A program made the translations under genes and the position numbers. A stretch of DNA of 49,773 nucleotides from Marinilabiliaceae bacterium (GTDB taxonomy: Bacteria; Bacteroidota; Bacteroidia; Bacteroidales; Marinilabiliaceae), in assembly GCA_016342595.1 (NCBI GenBank), contig JAEINY010000011.1:1-49773 (forward strand). Direction: 5' to 3'. The first letter of the stretch is position 1. Every line of letters begins with the position of its first letter. Below, piece by piece: positions 8,834 through 17,990 of this stretch. Below the pieces are notes generated by a model. That model was not told where the DNA came from. It saw only the letters and a program-made list of their open reading frames with translations, and did no database searches.

Positions 8834-10303
8834 ATGAATTGTGTAGACTACCTACTAAAGGATATCGGAAATAGTGAAAAACTATTTGTACTTGGCCCTA
8901 AAGAAACACTAAGTTTTATGTTACTCAGGGAGCGAGTGACGAAACTGACTCAATGGATTAAAAATGAAGTTGGTCATGGAGAGAGAGTAGTCTTGATTTC
9001 ACCCAATAGTAATTTTTTCATTGTATCTTATCTGGCAATAATGAAATCAGGAAATGTTGTTGTACCTCTAAATCCAGCTATTGAGAAAGAAGGTTTGGAT
9101 TATGTGATAGAACAAGGAGAAGTGACCTTTAGCTTCATGTCTCGAGCTGCGGTACGACGGCTGCAACCTGAAATTGAAAATATTATTGATGAAAAGAAAC
9201 TGTCTCGGATTGAGGAGGGGCTTCCTATAGCTAAGTGGGAACTTGAAAATCGTTTTGAAGAAAACTCCTTGGCGCAAATTATTTATACCTCTGGTTCTAC
9301 TGCTTTGCCTAAGGGGGTAATGATATCTCACAAAAACATTAAGGCTAATACGAGCTCTATCGTTGAATATCTTAAGTTGACTGAGCATGAGATCATGGAG
9401 GTGGTATTACCATTTTTTTATTGTTATGGATTATCTTTATTACATACTCACCTTAAGGTTCGAGGAAGTATTGTAATGAATAATAACTTTATTTTTCTGG
9501 GGTCGGTTATCAATGATCTGAAAAAATACAATTGTACTGGTTTTGCAGGTGTACCAAGTCATTTTCAGATACTGCTGAGGAAATCAGACTCTTTTATTAA
9601 ATCAGAATTTCCCTCATTGAAATACGTAACTCAGGCTGGAGGTAAACTGCACAAAGTGTTCATTGAAGAGTTTAGAAAATATTTTCCAAATGTTGGTTTT
9701 TTTGTAATGTATGGACAGACCGAAGCTACAGCGAGATTGTCATATCTTCCACCGGAACGGTTGGTAGATAAACTTGGATCATTGGGCAAAGGGATTCCAG
9801 ATGTTCAGTTGGAAGTTGTAGATAATGAGGGTATACCTGTTAATCCTGGTGAGGTGGGCGAAATAATAGCCAAAGGAGATAATGTGATGCTTGGCTATTT
9901 TAAGGATGCTCAAGCTACTCAGGAAACCATTAAAAATGGGTGGTTGTATACGGGTGATCTGGCCAAAGTGGACGAAGATGGTTTTATTTATCATGCTGCC
10001 AGGCGAAAAGAGATTATTAAAGTTGGCGGAAGACGAGTTAGTCCTAAGGAAATTGAAGAAATTTTAGTTTCTATGCATGGGATTGTAGATTGCACTATTG
10101 AGGCTGTTGATGATGCTATATTAGGAGAGGCAATAAAAGCGATTCTGGTAGTTAATACCACTAATCATACTATTACAGCTGATGCCGTCAAAGCATTTTG
10201 CAGTACAAAGTTATCTGCTTATAAAATCCCTGGAATAATTGAGTTTAAGGATCATGTAGAAGTAAATGCTGCTGGAAAAAAAGTAAAAAAGAAAAGCATT
10301 TAA
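8834..10303 (+). CDS. AMP-forming acyl-CoA/ACP ligase
   Basis: ANL-superfamily adenylating enzyme of 489 residues. Motifs in order: YTSGSTALPKGV phosphate loop (residues 151-162), YGQTEATARLS (about 295), GWLYTGDLAKVDEDG (about 375) and the hinge RRKEIIKVGGRRVSPKEIE. The C-terminal catalytic lysine region is AAGKKVKKK. It would activate a carboxylic acid as the acyl-adenylate and load it on CoA or, given the context, on the carrier protein at 5014. A comparable set (acyl ligase, carrier protein, amidotransferase) is known from exosortase-associated exopolysaccharide clusters, although no exosortase is visible here. The substrate is not predictable. Confidence 0.88.
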   Translation: MNCVDYLLKDIGNSEKLFVLGPKETLSFMLLRERVTKLTQWIKNEVGHGERVVLISPNSNFFIVSYLAIMKSGNVVVPLNPAIEKEGLDYVIEQGEVTFSFMSRAAVRRLQPEIENIIDEKKLSRIEEGLPIAKWELENRFEENSLAQIIYTSGSTALPKGVMISHKNIKANTSSIVEYLKLTEHEIMEVVLPFFYCYGLSLLHTHLKVRGSIVMNNNFIFLGSVINDLKKYNCTGFAGVPSHFQILLRKSDSFIKSEFPSLKYVTQAGGKLHKVFIEEFRKYFPNVGFFVMYGQTEATARLSYLPPERLVDKLGSLGKGIPDVQLEVVDNEGIPVNPGEVGEIIAKGDNVMLGYFKDAQATQETIKNGWLYTGDLAKVDEDGFIYHAARRKEIIKVGGRRVSPKEIEEILVSMHGIVDCTIEAVDDAILGEAIKAILVVNTTNHTITADAVKAFCSTKLSAYKIPGIIEFKDHVEVNAAGKKVKKKSI

Positions 10304-10490
10304 TTCGGTTTTCTATGGTTAAAAATTCATAATTAATAAAATGCCAGGTTTTTTTTTGTGTTTTGATGAAATGGCAATAATTGTTAATCAACGAAATAAT
10401 AAATAAGATGAAATAAGGTTTTAGTTAGTTTTCTGATTTTTTTGCAAATGTTATTCATGTAAAAATGATGACATTCACTTTTCTCTTACG

Positions 10491-10498
10491 TAAATTTG
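10491..10498 (+). promoter_or_regulatory. -7 element before the sugar transferase
   Basis: TAAATTTG, an exact TAnnTTTG match, ends 29 nt before the start codon of the sugar transferase gene. No TTTG at the right upstream distance, so moderate support. It suggests the sugar transferase can be transcribed separately from the genes before it. Confidence 0.4.
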
Positions 10499-10527
10499 GT
10501 TGTAGATGTTGATTTAAAGCGTGTGAT

Positions 10528-11667
10528 ATGAGGTCATTGTGGGCAAATATTTCAGTGGAAGTTGAGACAGGGACGGAAAAATCTTTAGAAATTCATCGTC
10601 AGGATATGAGTCCCCGAGTATGGATGCATGATACAAAGGAATCTTTACTGAGGCAGATTCATATTGATGTATACTATTATTTTTGTCAACACCTTATTCC
10701 GGAAAGAGACAGTGTGAAATTAATTAATGCTAACGATCCCAATTTAATTTTTAAAGAGTCCTATAGAGATGTTCGTGCCATTGTCAATCTTACCCGGGTA
10801 AATGATTTTACAAGTATCAATAATTTTTTCGTTAAAATTAATAACTGCCTTCCTGATGCCGGGATGTTTATTGGATGTGTTGAGACGGCCTGTATTCGTA
10901 AGCAAAAGCATTTTAATTCTAACTGGAAATTATTCAAACACTTTCTATGGTTTCATAACTTCATGTTTCACCGGGTACATTCAAAATCCAGATATACTAA
11001 GGATTTGTATTTGAGATTGACTAAGCACAAATATCGCTGGTTGACAAAAGCTGAAGTGCTAGGGCGTCTGGTATGTTGTGGATTTGAGGTGATTGAGTAC
11101 AGGGAGATTAATGGTTTGCTATATTTTGTGGTGATGAAAACCCGCAAGCCGAGTTATTACATAAAGAACTCATTTGGGCCATTGTTTGCGATGACCCGAA
11201 TAGGAAAAGGTGGCAAACCTATAAATGTGTTTAAGGTTCGAACGATGCACCCTTATTCCGAATATTTACAAGATTTTGTGATCCGACTCAACGGTTACAA
11301 TGAAGTTGGTAAGCCCGCTAATGATTTTAGGTTAACCAGGTGGGGGAAGCTTTTCAGGAAGTATTGGATTGATGAAATTCCCCAGTTTATTAATGTTCTA
11401 AAGGGAGATATGGCCATTGTAGGTGTTCGTCCGCTCAGTAGATCGCGTTTTAAAGAATTGCCTTTGGATGTACAAAAGGAGCGGATTAAATATAAACCTG
11501 GTTGTATCCCTCCTTATGTTGCACTGTTGATGCCGGATGCTAAAGGAAATATTGAAGCAGAACGTATCTATATGAAAGAAAAACAAAATTATCCGGTTTG
11601 GACAGATGTGAAGTATTTTTTTCTCGGTGTTTTTAATATTGTAACAGGGAAAATTAGAAGTTCATAA
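10528..11667 (+). CDS. Priming sugar transferase with methyltransferase-like N-terminus
   Basis: The C-terminal half (about residues 213-379) is a bacterial sugar transferase of the WcaJ/PglC type: GPLFAMTRIGKGGKPINVFKVRTM, DFRLTRWGKLFRKYWIDEIPQ, NVLKGDMAIVGVRPL and YKPGCIPP. These enzymes put the first sugar phosphate on undecaprenyl phosphate. The first 205 residues lack the usual membrane segments; instead they read like the end of a class I methyltransferase (VRAIVNLTRVNDFTSINNFF, GFEVIEYREINGLLYFVVMKT). I recall similar 370-400 residue proteins in Bacteroidota, so this is a family trait and not a local accident. Followed by a strong terminator at 11692. Confidence 0.85.
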   Translation: MRSLWANISVEVETGTEKSLEIHRQDMSPRVWMHDTKESLLRQIHIDVYYYFCQHLIPERDSVKLINANDPNLIFKESYRDVRAIVNLTRVNDFTSINNFFVKINNCLPDAGMFIGCVETACIRKQKHFNSNWKLFKHFLWFHNFMFHRVHSKSRYTKDLYLRLTKHKYRWLTKAEVLGRLVCCGFEVIEYREINGLLYFVVMKTRKPSYYIKNSFGPLFAMTRIGKGGKPINVFKVRTMHPYSEYLQDFVIRLNGYNEVGKPANDFRLTRWGKLFRKYWIDEIPQFINVLKGDMAIVGVRPLSRSRFKELPLDVQKERIKYKPGCIPPYVALLMPDAKGNIEAERIYMKEKQNYPVWTDVKYFFLGVFNIVTGKIRSS

Positions 11668-11691
11668 AATTCAACGAATTTTTAATAATTG

Positions 11692-11723
11692 AAGCTGATA
11701 GTAAGAACTGTCAGCTTTTTTTT
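11692..11723 (+). terminator. Intrinsic terminator after the sugar transferase
   Basis: Stem AGCTGATAGT / ACTGTCAGCT (one G-T pair) with loop AAGA and a run of T residues right after. It closes the polysaccharide module 25 nt after the stop codon. Confidence 0.8.
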
Positions 11724-11772
11724 GAAATTCAATCAGAAATAGCTTAAATTGAATAGATAGCTTTCCTGAAAT

Positions 11773-13908
11773 ATGATTTCAATTTTTTTTGATAGAACAC
11801 CGTTGTTGCGATTCGTAATTCCCTTCATTATAGGTATTGCTATTGGTGGGCATATTGAGATTTCTTTCTGGAGTTTATCATTTGTAATGTTCTTCTTTTT
11901 CTTAATATTCTTTGTCTGTATCATTTGGCTCCGGAAGCAAGCTTCTTATAAATGGCGTTTTGTGCCAGGAATAGTATTTGTTTTGTCGGTTGTTGCATTT
12001 GGTATGTTCTATATCCAAATGCGTAAGCCTATTGTATTGAATTCAAAAGCGAAATCAGATATTGTAGTTAAGATTATTTCCGGTTTAGGAGAGACGTCTA
12101 AAAGCTTAAAGTATAACGTGGAGTTAGTGGGCAGTCATGACAGTGTTATTAATAATTTTATTGGCCACACTGGAAGATTGTACCTAAATAAGGAGAGCTT
12201 GGATCAGCACCCACTACCCGGAGATATTTGGTTTGTTTCAGGTCAGTTAATTTCTTTTGAATCGCCACGGATACCATTTATGTTCGATTATTCCGATTAT
12301 TTGAAGAAGAATCGAATTTCGTTTCAATTTATTTCATTTAGTGGTTCATGTTATTATTTAAAAACGACCCAATCATTTGATCTATTTATTTTTTGCGCAA
12401 AGATTAAGCGACAATTAATGCAGTTATTTGCAGATTATGGGATGGTTCATGAGGAGAGAGCTGTTTTAAATGCTTTATTTTTAGGTGATAAAAGTGAGTT
12501 GAGTGTTGATCAGAAAGAACATTTTGCTACAGCTGGTGCCATGCATCTGCTGGCTGTATCCGGATTGCATGTTGGAATTATTTACCTTTTAGCAGGCTTC
12601 TTATTGAATGCCGGTGGATTAAAGCGAAAGCGACTAGTGAAAGTTATTTGTATTGTTTTGATGTTATGGGGATATGCTATTTTAACAGGATTCTCTCCAT
12701 CTGTTATGCGTGCTTCTATTATGTTTTCAATGATGGAGGTTGGTCATTTATTGAAAAGGAGAATGAATATTTTTAATGTGATATCTGCATCACTATTGAT
12801 TATTCTTTTATTGGATCCTCTGGCAATTTATAGCATTGGTTTTTGGTTGAGTCATGTCGCTGTTGTCAGTATTATTTTGTTTTATCCACTAATTAACAGG
12901 TTGTTTACATTTGAGTTTATTCCATTTAAATGGATTTGGTCCCTTTTTTCTGTATCCATTGCTGCTCAAGTGGGCACTTTTCCCCTTGGAATTGCTATTT
13001 TTCATGAGTTTCCCGTTTATTTTATTATTTCAAATTTGCTGCTAATTCCAATTGTAGCACCTATTTTGACATTGGCTATTTTATCTGTAATGTTTCATTT
13101 TTCGTCATTTTTATCGATAATGTTAATTGGGTGCTTAAGTGATTTATTGCGTTTTCTCAATAATTCAGTGGAGTGGATTGAGGGGCTTCCAAATTCTCTT
13201 TGGTCTCACCTTTACATGGATTGGTATCAGGTTGCTCTCATTTATTTGGGACTAATTTTTGTGTTGATGTTTCGTGAGTCGTGGCATTTAAAATACATAC
13301 GATACCTGGTGTTGGTAGTATTATTTTTAGGATTTAGTTTTCAGATCAACCATTGGTCTAAACCAAATCAATTATTAGTTGTAGCTCCTTTGCGTGGAAA
13401 TCCAGTTGTGAATTTTATCGATCATGATCGCAATACCGTGTACGTTAACAGAGATGTTTCTGTAAGAAATATAGAATATCATCTAAAGGGATTATGGTCT
13501 TATTACAAGGCACCAGTTGATTTTGAAGTGATTTCCAATGACTCATTCCCTGATTTGCCAGTTATTTTTGATCATTGGGGAGCGTGTTCCGTTTTATTTG
13601 TAAGGAAGGATGTTGAATGGCCGTCTAATAAATTATCCCAATCGATAAATTGGATTATTTTTGATCACGTTCCAATGCAATCAGTGGATGAGTTGGAGTT
13701 GATAATCGATTTCGATAAAATAATTGTTCCGGGAAGTTGGAATAAAGATGAAAAAGGTAAATGGTTGCAGGAAAATAGTAGTCACGCAGAAAAGATCTAT
13801 TTATTAGAGGAGAATGAAGCGCTCATCATAAAAGAAACGACTTATTGGCATAAATTGAATAAGATATTATTTGGAAATATGGTAGGATTATCTCTTAATT
13901 TGCGGTGA
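11773..13908 (+). CDS. comEC: ComEC/Rec2 competence DNA channel
   Basis: Polytopic inner-membrane protein thought to carry single-stranded DNA into the cytoplasm during natural transformation. 711 residues: two or three N-terminal membrane segments, a DUF4131-type periplasmic region, then the competence domain with the signature FATAGAMHLLAVSGLHVGIIYLL (about residues 253-275) and many helices to about residue 520. The tail (520-711) has no HxHxDH metallo-beta-lactamase motif, unlike the longer ComEC of Bacillus; this short form is common in Bacteroidota. No other competence gene is in view. Starts 49 nt after the preceding terminator. Confidence 0.9.
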   Translation: MISIFFDRTPLLRFVIPFIIGIAIGGHIEISFWSLSFVMFFFFLIFFVCIIWLRKQASYKWRFVPGIVFVLSVVAFGMFYIQMRKPIVLNSKAKSDIVVKIISGLGETSKSLKYNVELVGSHDSVINNFIGHTGRLYLNKESLDQHPLPGDIWFVSGQLISFESPRIPFMFDYSDYLKKNRISFQFISFSGSCYYLKTTQSFDLFIFCAKIKRQLMQLFADYGMVHEERAVLNALFLGDKSELSVDQKEHFATAGAMHLLAVSGLHVGIIYLLAGFLLNAGGLKRKRLVKVICIVLMLWGYAILTGFSPSVMRASIMFSMMEVGHLLKRRMNIFNVISASLLIILLLDPLAIYSIGFWLSHVAVVSIILFYPLINRLFTFEFIPFKWIWSLFSVSIAAQVGTFPLGIAIFHEFPVYFIISNLLLIPIVAPILTLAILSVMFHFSSFLSIMLIGCLSDLLRFLNNSVEWIEGLPNSLWSHLYMDWYQVALIYLGLIFVLMFRESWHLKYIRYLVLVVLFLGFSFQINHWSKPNQLLVVAPLRGNPVVNFIDHDRNTVYVNRDVSVRNIEYHLKGLWSYYKAPVDFEVISNDSFPDLPVIFDHWGACSVLFVRKDVEWPSNKLSQSINWIIFDHVPMQSVDELELIIDFDKIIVPGSWNKDEKGKWLQENSSHAEKIYLLEENEALIIKETTYWHKLNKILFGNMVGLSLNLR

Positions 13909-13954
13909 ATTTACTTCAAACAACTTTCTTAGGAAACAGAATTAATTATTTGCC

Positions 13955-15295
13955 ATGAGAATTTTTATTGCCGGGGCAGGAGAAGTGGGAACCCATCTGG
14001 CCAAGATGCTTTGCAGTGCCAATCATGATGTGATATTGATGGATGAGGATGAAGAACGCCTGAAACAGATCGATTCGCATTTCGATTTGATGACAATTAG
14101 AGGTACTATATCGTCGATAGAGGATCTTAAGGAAGCAAATGTGAAGTCGTGCGATTTGTTCATTTCAGTACCGCCCTATCAGGATATGAGTATTCTTTCA
14201 GCCATTCTGGCTAAGAAGTTAGGGGCAAAGAAGACCATTGCCAGGGTGAATAATTATGAATATCTGCTACCTGAAAACATGGAGTTTTTTGAGCAGTTGG
14301 GAATTGATGAGCTCATTTATCCGGAACAATTGGGAACCAAGGAAGTTGTTGCTTCATTAAAGCAAGTTGGAACCCGTCAGTTATTTGAATTTTCCGGCAG
14401 TAAACTGGTCTTATTTGCACTAAAAGTACGAGACAATGCGCCAATCTGCGATAAAACGTTGGCAGATATCTCGGGCATGTATGAAAAGCAGGAATACAAT
14501 ATTGTAGCTATTAATCGTGATGGAACGACTATCATCCCGAGAGGAAAAGAAACCCTTCAGCATAATGATTTAGTATATATTATCACTAACAAATCAGCAG
14601 TTAAGCAAGTGATGAAGGATGCGGGCAAAAAACAGTTTGAAATCCGCAATGTAATGATTCTTGGGGGGAGTCGAATTGGTAAAAAAGTGGCGCTTCAACT
14701 GGAAGGGCAGTATAATATCAAACTAATCGAGATAGATAAAGAAAAAGCCGCTCGGTTAGCCGATATGTTGGAGAATACTTTAGTGATTAATGGGGATGGT
14801 CGTAATTTGGAGCTCTTGAAGGATGAAGGGATTCATAAAATGGATGCTTTTGTAGCTGTAACCGGAAACTCAGAAGTGAATATCCTGGCCTGTCAATTGG
14901 CTAAAAAGATGGGGGTTAAAAAGACAGTGGCTGAAGTGGAGAATATCGATTACATTGATCTGGCTGAAAATATTGGTATCGGCACGTTGATTAATAAGAA
15001 GTTAATAGCAGCCAGTCACATCTATCGTTATACTTTGAGGGCGCATGTGTCACATGTGAAGTGTTTGACAGCCACCGATGCAGAAGTATTGGAGCTAATT
15101 GCTCAGCCTGATTCAAAAGTTACAAAGTCTACCTTGAGTAACCTGAGTTTGCCAAAAGATGTAAATGTGGGTGGAATTATCAGGGGTGAATCGGCTATCA
15201 TTGCAACTGGTGATACGCAAATATTACCCAACGATAAGGTTGTTCTTTTTGCGATGCCTTCAGGTATTAGTAAGATCGAAAAAATGTTTAGCTAA
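13955..15295 (+). CDS. trkA: TrkA potassium uptake regulatory subunit
   Basis: Peripheral membrane NAD(H)-binding subunit that gates the TrkH potassium channel. 446 residues arranged as two RCK_N/RCK_C repeats: first nucleotide fold MRIFIAGAGEVGTHLAKML (residues 1-19), first RCK_C to about 225, second nucleotide fold VMILGGSRIGKKVA (about 232-245), with IEIDKEKAARLAD and VINGDGRNLELLKDEGI typical of TrkA. The second glycine motif is GGSRIG, the usual variant. It precedes trkH, separated only by a small TrkH-like ORF, so the three are probably one unit. Confidence 0.95.
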   Translation: MRIFIAGAGEVGTHLAKMLCSANHDVILMDEDEERLKQIDSHFDLMTIRGTISSIEDLKEANVKSCDLFISVPPYQDMSILSAILAKKLGAKKTIARVNNYEYLLPENMEFFEQLGIDELIYPEQLGTKEVVASLKQVGTRQLFEFSGSKLVLFALKVRDNAPICDKTLADISGMYEKQEYNIVAINRDGTTIIPRGKETLQHNDLVYIITNKSAVKQVMKDAGKKQFEIRNVMILGGSRIGKKVALQLEGQYNIKLIEIDKEKAARLADMLENTLVINGDGRNLELLKDEGIHKMDAFVAVTGNSEVNILACQLAKKMGVKKTVAEVENIDYIDLAENIGIGTLINKKLIAASHIYRYTLRAHVSHVKCLTATDAEVLELIAQPDSKVTKSTLSNLSLPKDVNVGGIIRGESAIIATGDTQILPNDKVVLFAMPSGISKIEKMFS

Positions 15296-15310
15296 TTTCC
15301 ACGTTTTGTC

Positions 15311-15547
15311 ATGTTGAATAAAAAGTTCATCATCAAAGTATTTGGGCTGGTGGTGATGTTTGAAAGCTTGTTCATGTTATTGTGTGCAGGCATTTCCTAT
15401 TATTATCAGGAACCAGATCTTCAGGCTTTATTAATATCCAGTGCCATAACGTTTATTGTTGGAGCTATTTTCTGTTTTGATTTTACTTTCACCGGATTTT
15501 TGGAAAAATCACTAGTCTTTAAAAGATCGGTGTTTTTTCTTCATTGA
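15311..15547 (+). CDS. Small TrkH N-terminal duplicate
   Basis: A 78-residue membrane protein that resembles only the first two helices of the TrkH encoded 44 nt downstream. In an ungapped hand alignment of the first 53 residues I count 24 identities, including MLN at the start, ISxxYxExDL in the middle and ISxAI. After residue 58 the similarity ends and the sequence runs into a stop. It may be an old partial duplication, a truncated gene, or a retained small subunit. It has an intact start 15 nt after trkA. Confidence 0.6.
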   Translation: MLNKKFIIKVFGLVVMFESLFMLLCAGISYYYQEPDLQALLISSAITFIVGAIFCFDFTFTGFLEKSLVFKRSVFFLH

Positions 15548-15555
15548 AAAAATGG

Positions 15556-15563
15556 CATATTTG
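15556..15563 (+). promoter_or_regulatory. Possible -7 element before trkH
   Basis: CATATTTG, one mismatch from TAnnTTTG, 28 nt before the trkH start. A TTTT that could act as the -33 box lies 19 bp upstream. It suggests trkH may also be transcribed alone. Confidence 0.3.
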
Positions 15564-15591
15564 CGCCATCTAATATTGCAAACAATCGGAA

Positions 15592-17043
15592 ATGCTTAAT
15601 AGCCGTCATATTTTATTGGTTCTTGGCCTTCTTTTAGTTATTGAAGGTGTATTTATGATATTGTCAGGTGGAATATCCTGGCTGTACGGAGAGTTTGATT
15701 TACCTTATCATTTTATCTCAGCTGCTATATGCATGGGATTTGGAGGAATCATTGCCAGTGTGAATTGGAATGCTCCAAAAGCAATCGGTAAGCGCGATGG
15801 GTATTTGATTGTGACATTAGTGTGGGTTGTTTTTTCTTTATTTGGATTATTGCCATTCTGGTTAAGTGGTGCCATACCCTCCTTTACTGACGCGTTTTTC
15901 GAAACCATGTCAGGTTTCACTACTACGGGAAGTAGTATTTTAAATGACATTGAAGCGTTACCGCATGGTTTGCTTTTCTGGCGTAGTTTGATTCAATGGT
16001 TTGGGGGAATGGGGATTATTGTTCTCTCGTTAGCTATTCTACCTTTATTGGGAGTAGGAGGTATGCAGATGTTTGTGGCAGAAGTTCCCGGGCCTGTCCC
16101 GGATAAATTGCATCCACGTATTACTCAAACAGCTAAACGGTTGTATGGGATATATGTGATGTTTACTTTTGCAGAGGCGATATTATTATATTTGGGGGGG
16201 ATGACTCCTTTTGATGCCATTTGTCACTCGTTCACAACCATGGCAACAGGAGGTTACTCTACTAAGCAAGCTAGTATGGCTTATTTTTCTTCTCCTTATC
16301 TTCAGTATGTTGTAGTCCTTTTTATGTTTATTGCAGGAGCAAACTTCACCTTGTCATACAGTGCTTTACATGGGCGATTTAAAAAGGTTATCAAAGATGA
16401 GGAGTTTAGATATTATCTTGGGTTTGTCTTAGTGATTAGTGTAATGGTGGGAGGGGTACTGTATTGTACTGATTCATCATTGGGTGCTGAGCATGCGTGG
16501 CGAGATGGTATTTTTCAGGTAGTATCTATTATTACTACGACCGGATATGCAACTGCAGATTATTTGTTATGGGTTCCCTTTTTAAGTATAATTATCTTTT
16601 TGTGCATGTTTTTAGGGGGATCAGCAGGATCTACCGGAGGAGGTATCAAGATTGTTCGAATTGTGCTGTTAATGAAAAATAGTCTCTTCGAATTAAAGCG
16701 TTTGGTTCACCCTAATGCTGTCATTCCTGTACGATATAACACGCGTGCTGTGGGGCAAGGTATTGTGATAAATATTCTGGCGTTTATTGTATTCTATATG
16801 ATGATTGTGGGAGTGAGTATGGTCATCATGTCCATCATGGGTTTTGATTTAAATACGGCCTTGGGTGCAGTTGCAACTTCTATTGGGAACATTGGTCCTG
16901 GATTAGGAGATGTTGGCCCGGCACTCAACTTTTATCAAGTGCCTGGTTTTGGTAAATGGTTTTTAAGTTTTCTGATGTTGATCGGACGATTGGAATTATT
17001 TACTGTTATTTTATTATTCTCACCTTATTTCTGGAAAGGGTAA
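15592..17043 (+). CDS. trkH: TrkH potassium channel subunit
   Basis: Membrane-embedded potassium translocating subunit of the Trk system, working with TrkA. 483 residues with about ten membrane segments. Filter-like P-loops are visible as TMSGFTTTGSSIL (about residue 105), TTMATGGYSTKQ (about 215), TTTGYATADY (about 318) and TSIGNIGPGLGDVGPA (about 430), each holding the conserved glycine of the selectivity filter. The segment FLGGSAGSTGGGIKIVRI is also typical. The end HGxFELFT-like part reads MLIGRLELFTVILLFSPYFW, diagnostic for TrkH. Confidence 0.95.
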   Translation: MLNSRHILLVLGLLLVIEGVFMILSGGISWLYGEFDLPYHFISAAICMGFGGIIASVNWNAPKAIGKRDGYLIVTLVWVVFSLFGLLPFWLSGAIPSFTDAFFETMSGFTTTGSSILNDIEALPHGLLFWRSLIQWFGGMGIIVLSLAILPLLGVGGMQMFVAEVPGPVPDKLHPRITQTAKRLYGIYVMFTFAEAILLYLGGMTPFDAICHSFTTMATGGYSTKQASMAYFSSPYLQYVVVLFMFIAGANFTLSYSALHGRFKKVIKDEEFRYYLGFVLVISVMVGGVLYCTDSSLGAEHAWRDGIFQVVSIITTTGYATADYLLWVPFLSIIIFLCMFLGGSAGSTGGGIKIVRIVLLMKNSLFELKRLVHPNAVIPVRYNTRAVGQGIVINILAFIVFYMMIVGVSMVIMSIMGFDLNTALGAVATSIGNIGPGLGDVGPALNFYQVPGFGKWFLSFLMLIGRLELFTVILLFSPYFWKG

Positions 17044-17080
17044 TTGTTGGTTGTTATCAGGATAATATTGCAAAGGAGTC

Positions 17081-17695
17081 TTATAATTCGAGATCTCCTT
17101 TGCCTTGACGAATAATCTCGATTTCACCATCGGTACAATCAATGACCGTAGAAGGTATATTATCTCCAAAACCTCCATCTATCACAATGTCTACCTGGGA
17201 ACCAAATTTTTCATAGATCAATTCAGGATCTGTGGTGTATTCAATCACATCATCTTCATCTCTTACGGAAGTAGATAAAATCGGATTACCTAACTCCTGT
17301 ACTAATTCCCGGATGATATTATTATCGGGTACACGAATGCCTACTGTTTTTTTGTTATTTTTAAATAGTTTAGGGACGTTAGTGTTGGCTTGTAAGATAA
17401 AGGTATAAGGCCCGGGAAGGTGTTTTTTCATGATTTTGAACAAGTGATTATTCAATGGCCTGGTATAATCAGAAATATGGCTTAAATCATAACAAATAAA
17501 GGAGAGATTTGCCTTTTTTAAATTGATATTTTTAATGCGCGCGACCTTTTCAACAGCTTTACTGTTGTTTATATCGCAACCAATGCCATAGATTGTGTCG
17601 GTAGGGTAGATAACCAGCCCTCCATTTCTTAAGATGTCGGCTATTTTTTTAATTTCTTTCGCATTGGGATTATCCGGGTATAGTTTGACAAGCAT
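17081..17695 (-). CDS. tsaC: L-threonylcarbamoyladenylate synthase
   Basis: Makes threonylcarbamoyl-AMP from threonine, bicarbonate and ATP, the first step of t6A37 formation in tRNAs reading ANN codons. 204 residues from the ATG I prefer (MLVKLYPDN). An upstream in-frame ATG at 17758 would lie inside the promoter and adds an unrelated 21 residues. YrdC/Sua5 motifs: GGLVIYPTDTIYGIGCD, KKANLSFICYDLSHIS (the KxR/K-S/T binding segment), PGPYTFIL, VGIRVPD and LSTSVRDEDD. It lacks the Sua5 C-terminal domain, so TsaC/YwlC type. It sits just downstream of a tRNA cluster that includes three tRNA-Thr genes. Confidence 0.92.
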   Translation of the reverse strand: MLVKLYPDNPNAKEIKKIADILRNGGLVIYPTDTIYGIGCDINNSKAVEKVARIKNINLKKANLSFICYDLSHISDYTRPLNNHLFKIMKKHLPGPYTFILQANTNVPKLFKNNKKTVGIRVPDNNIIRELVQELGNPILSTSVRDEDDVIEYTTDPELIYEKFGSQVDIVIDGGFGDNIPSTVIDCTDGEIEIIRQGKGDLEL

Positions 17696-17726
17696 ATTTT
17701 TTATTTTGAAGATAGTAATTTTGATA

Positions 17727-17758
17727 CAAAGGTAATGCACAATGTCACTCTTTGACAA
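17727..17758 (-). promoter_or_regulatory. Promoter of tsaC
   Basis: On the minus strand TTG (17756-17758), 21 bp, then TACCTTTG (17727-17734), an exact -7 box with a partial -33 box. The start point would be about 25 nt upstream of the preferred tsaC start codon and excludes the longer start. Confidence 0.6.
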
Positions 17759-17821
17759 TGGATTTGATCACAATATTGACTGAAGGATGTATAAAATGGA
17801 ATTTGTGTAGGAGAAAAGTGA

Positions 17822-17893
17822 GCGGGAGACGGGGCTCAAACCCGCGACCCTCAGCTTGGAAGGCTGATGCTCTATCAACTGAGCTACTCCCGC
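17822..17893 (-). tRNA. tRNA-Gly(TCC), copy 1
   Basis: A 72-nt cloverleaf with acceptor GCGGGAG/CTCCCGC. The anticodon loop CTTCCAA between TCAGC and GCTGA gives anticodon TCC. CCA is not encoded. Identical to the copy at 18127. Confidence 0.95.
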
Positions 17894-17908
17894 AATAAAA
17901 AATACTGA

Positions 17909-17981
17909 GCCGATGAAGGGACTCGAACCCCCGACCTGCTGATTACAAATCAGCTGCTCTAGCCAACTGAGCTACATCGGC
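17909..17981 (-). tRNA. tRNA-Thr(TGT), copy 1
   Basis: A 73-nt cloverleaf, acceptor GCCGATG/CATCGGC, anticodon loop TTTGTAA giving TGT, with A37, a target of t6A. Identical in sequence to the copies at 18214 and 18448. Confidence 0.95.
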
Positions 17982-17990
17982 AATAATTAG

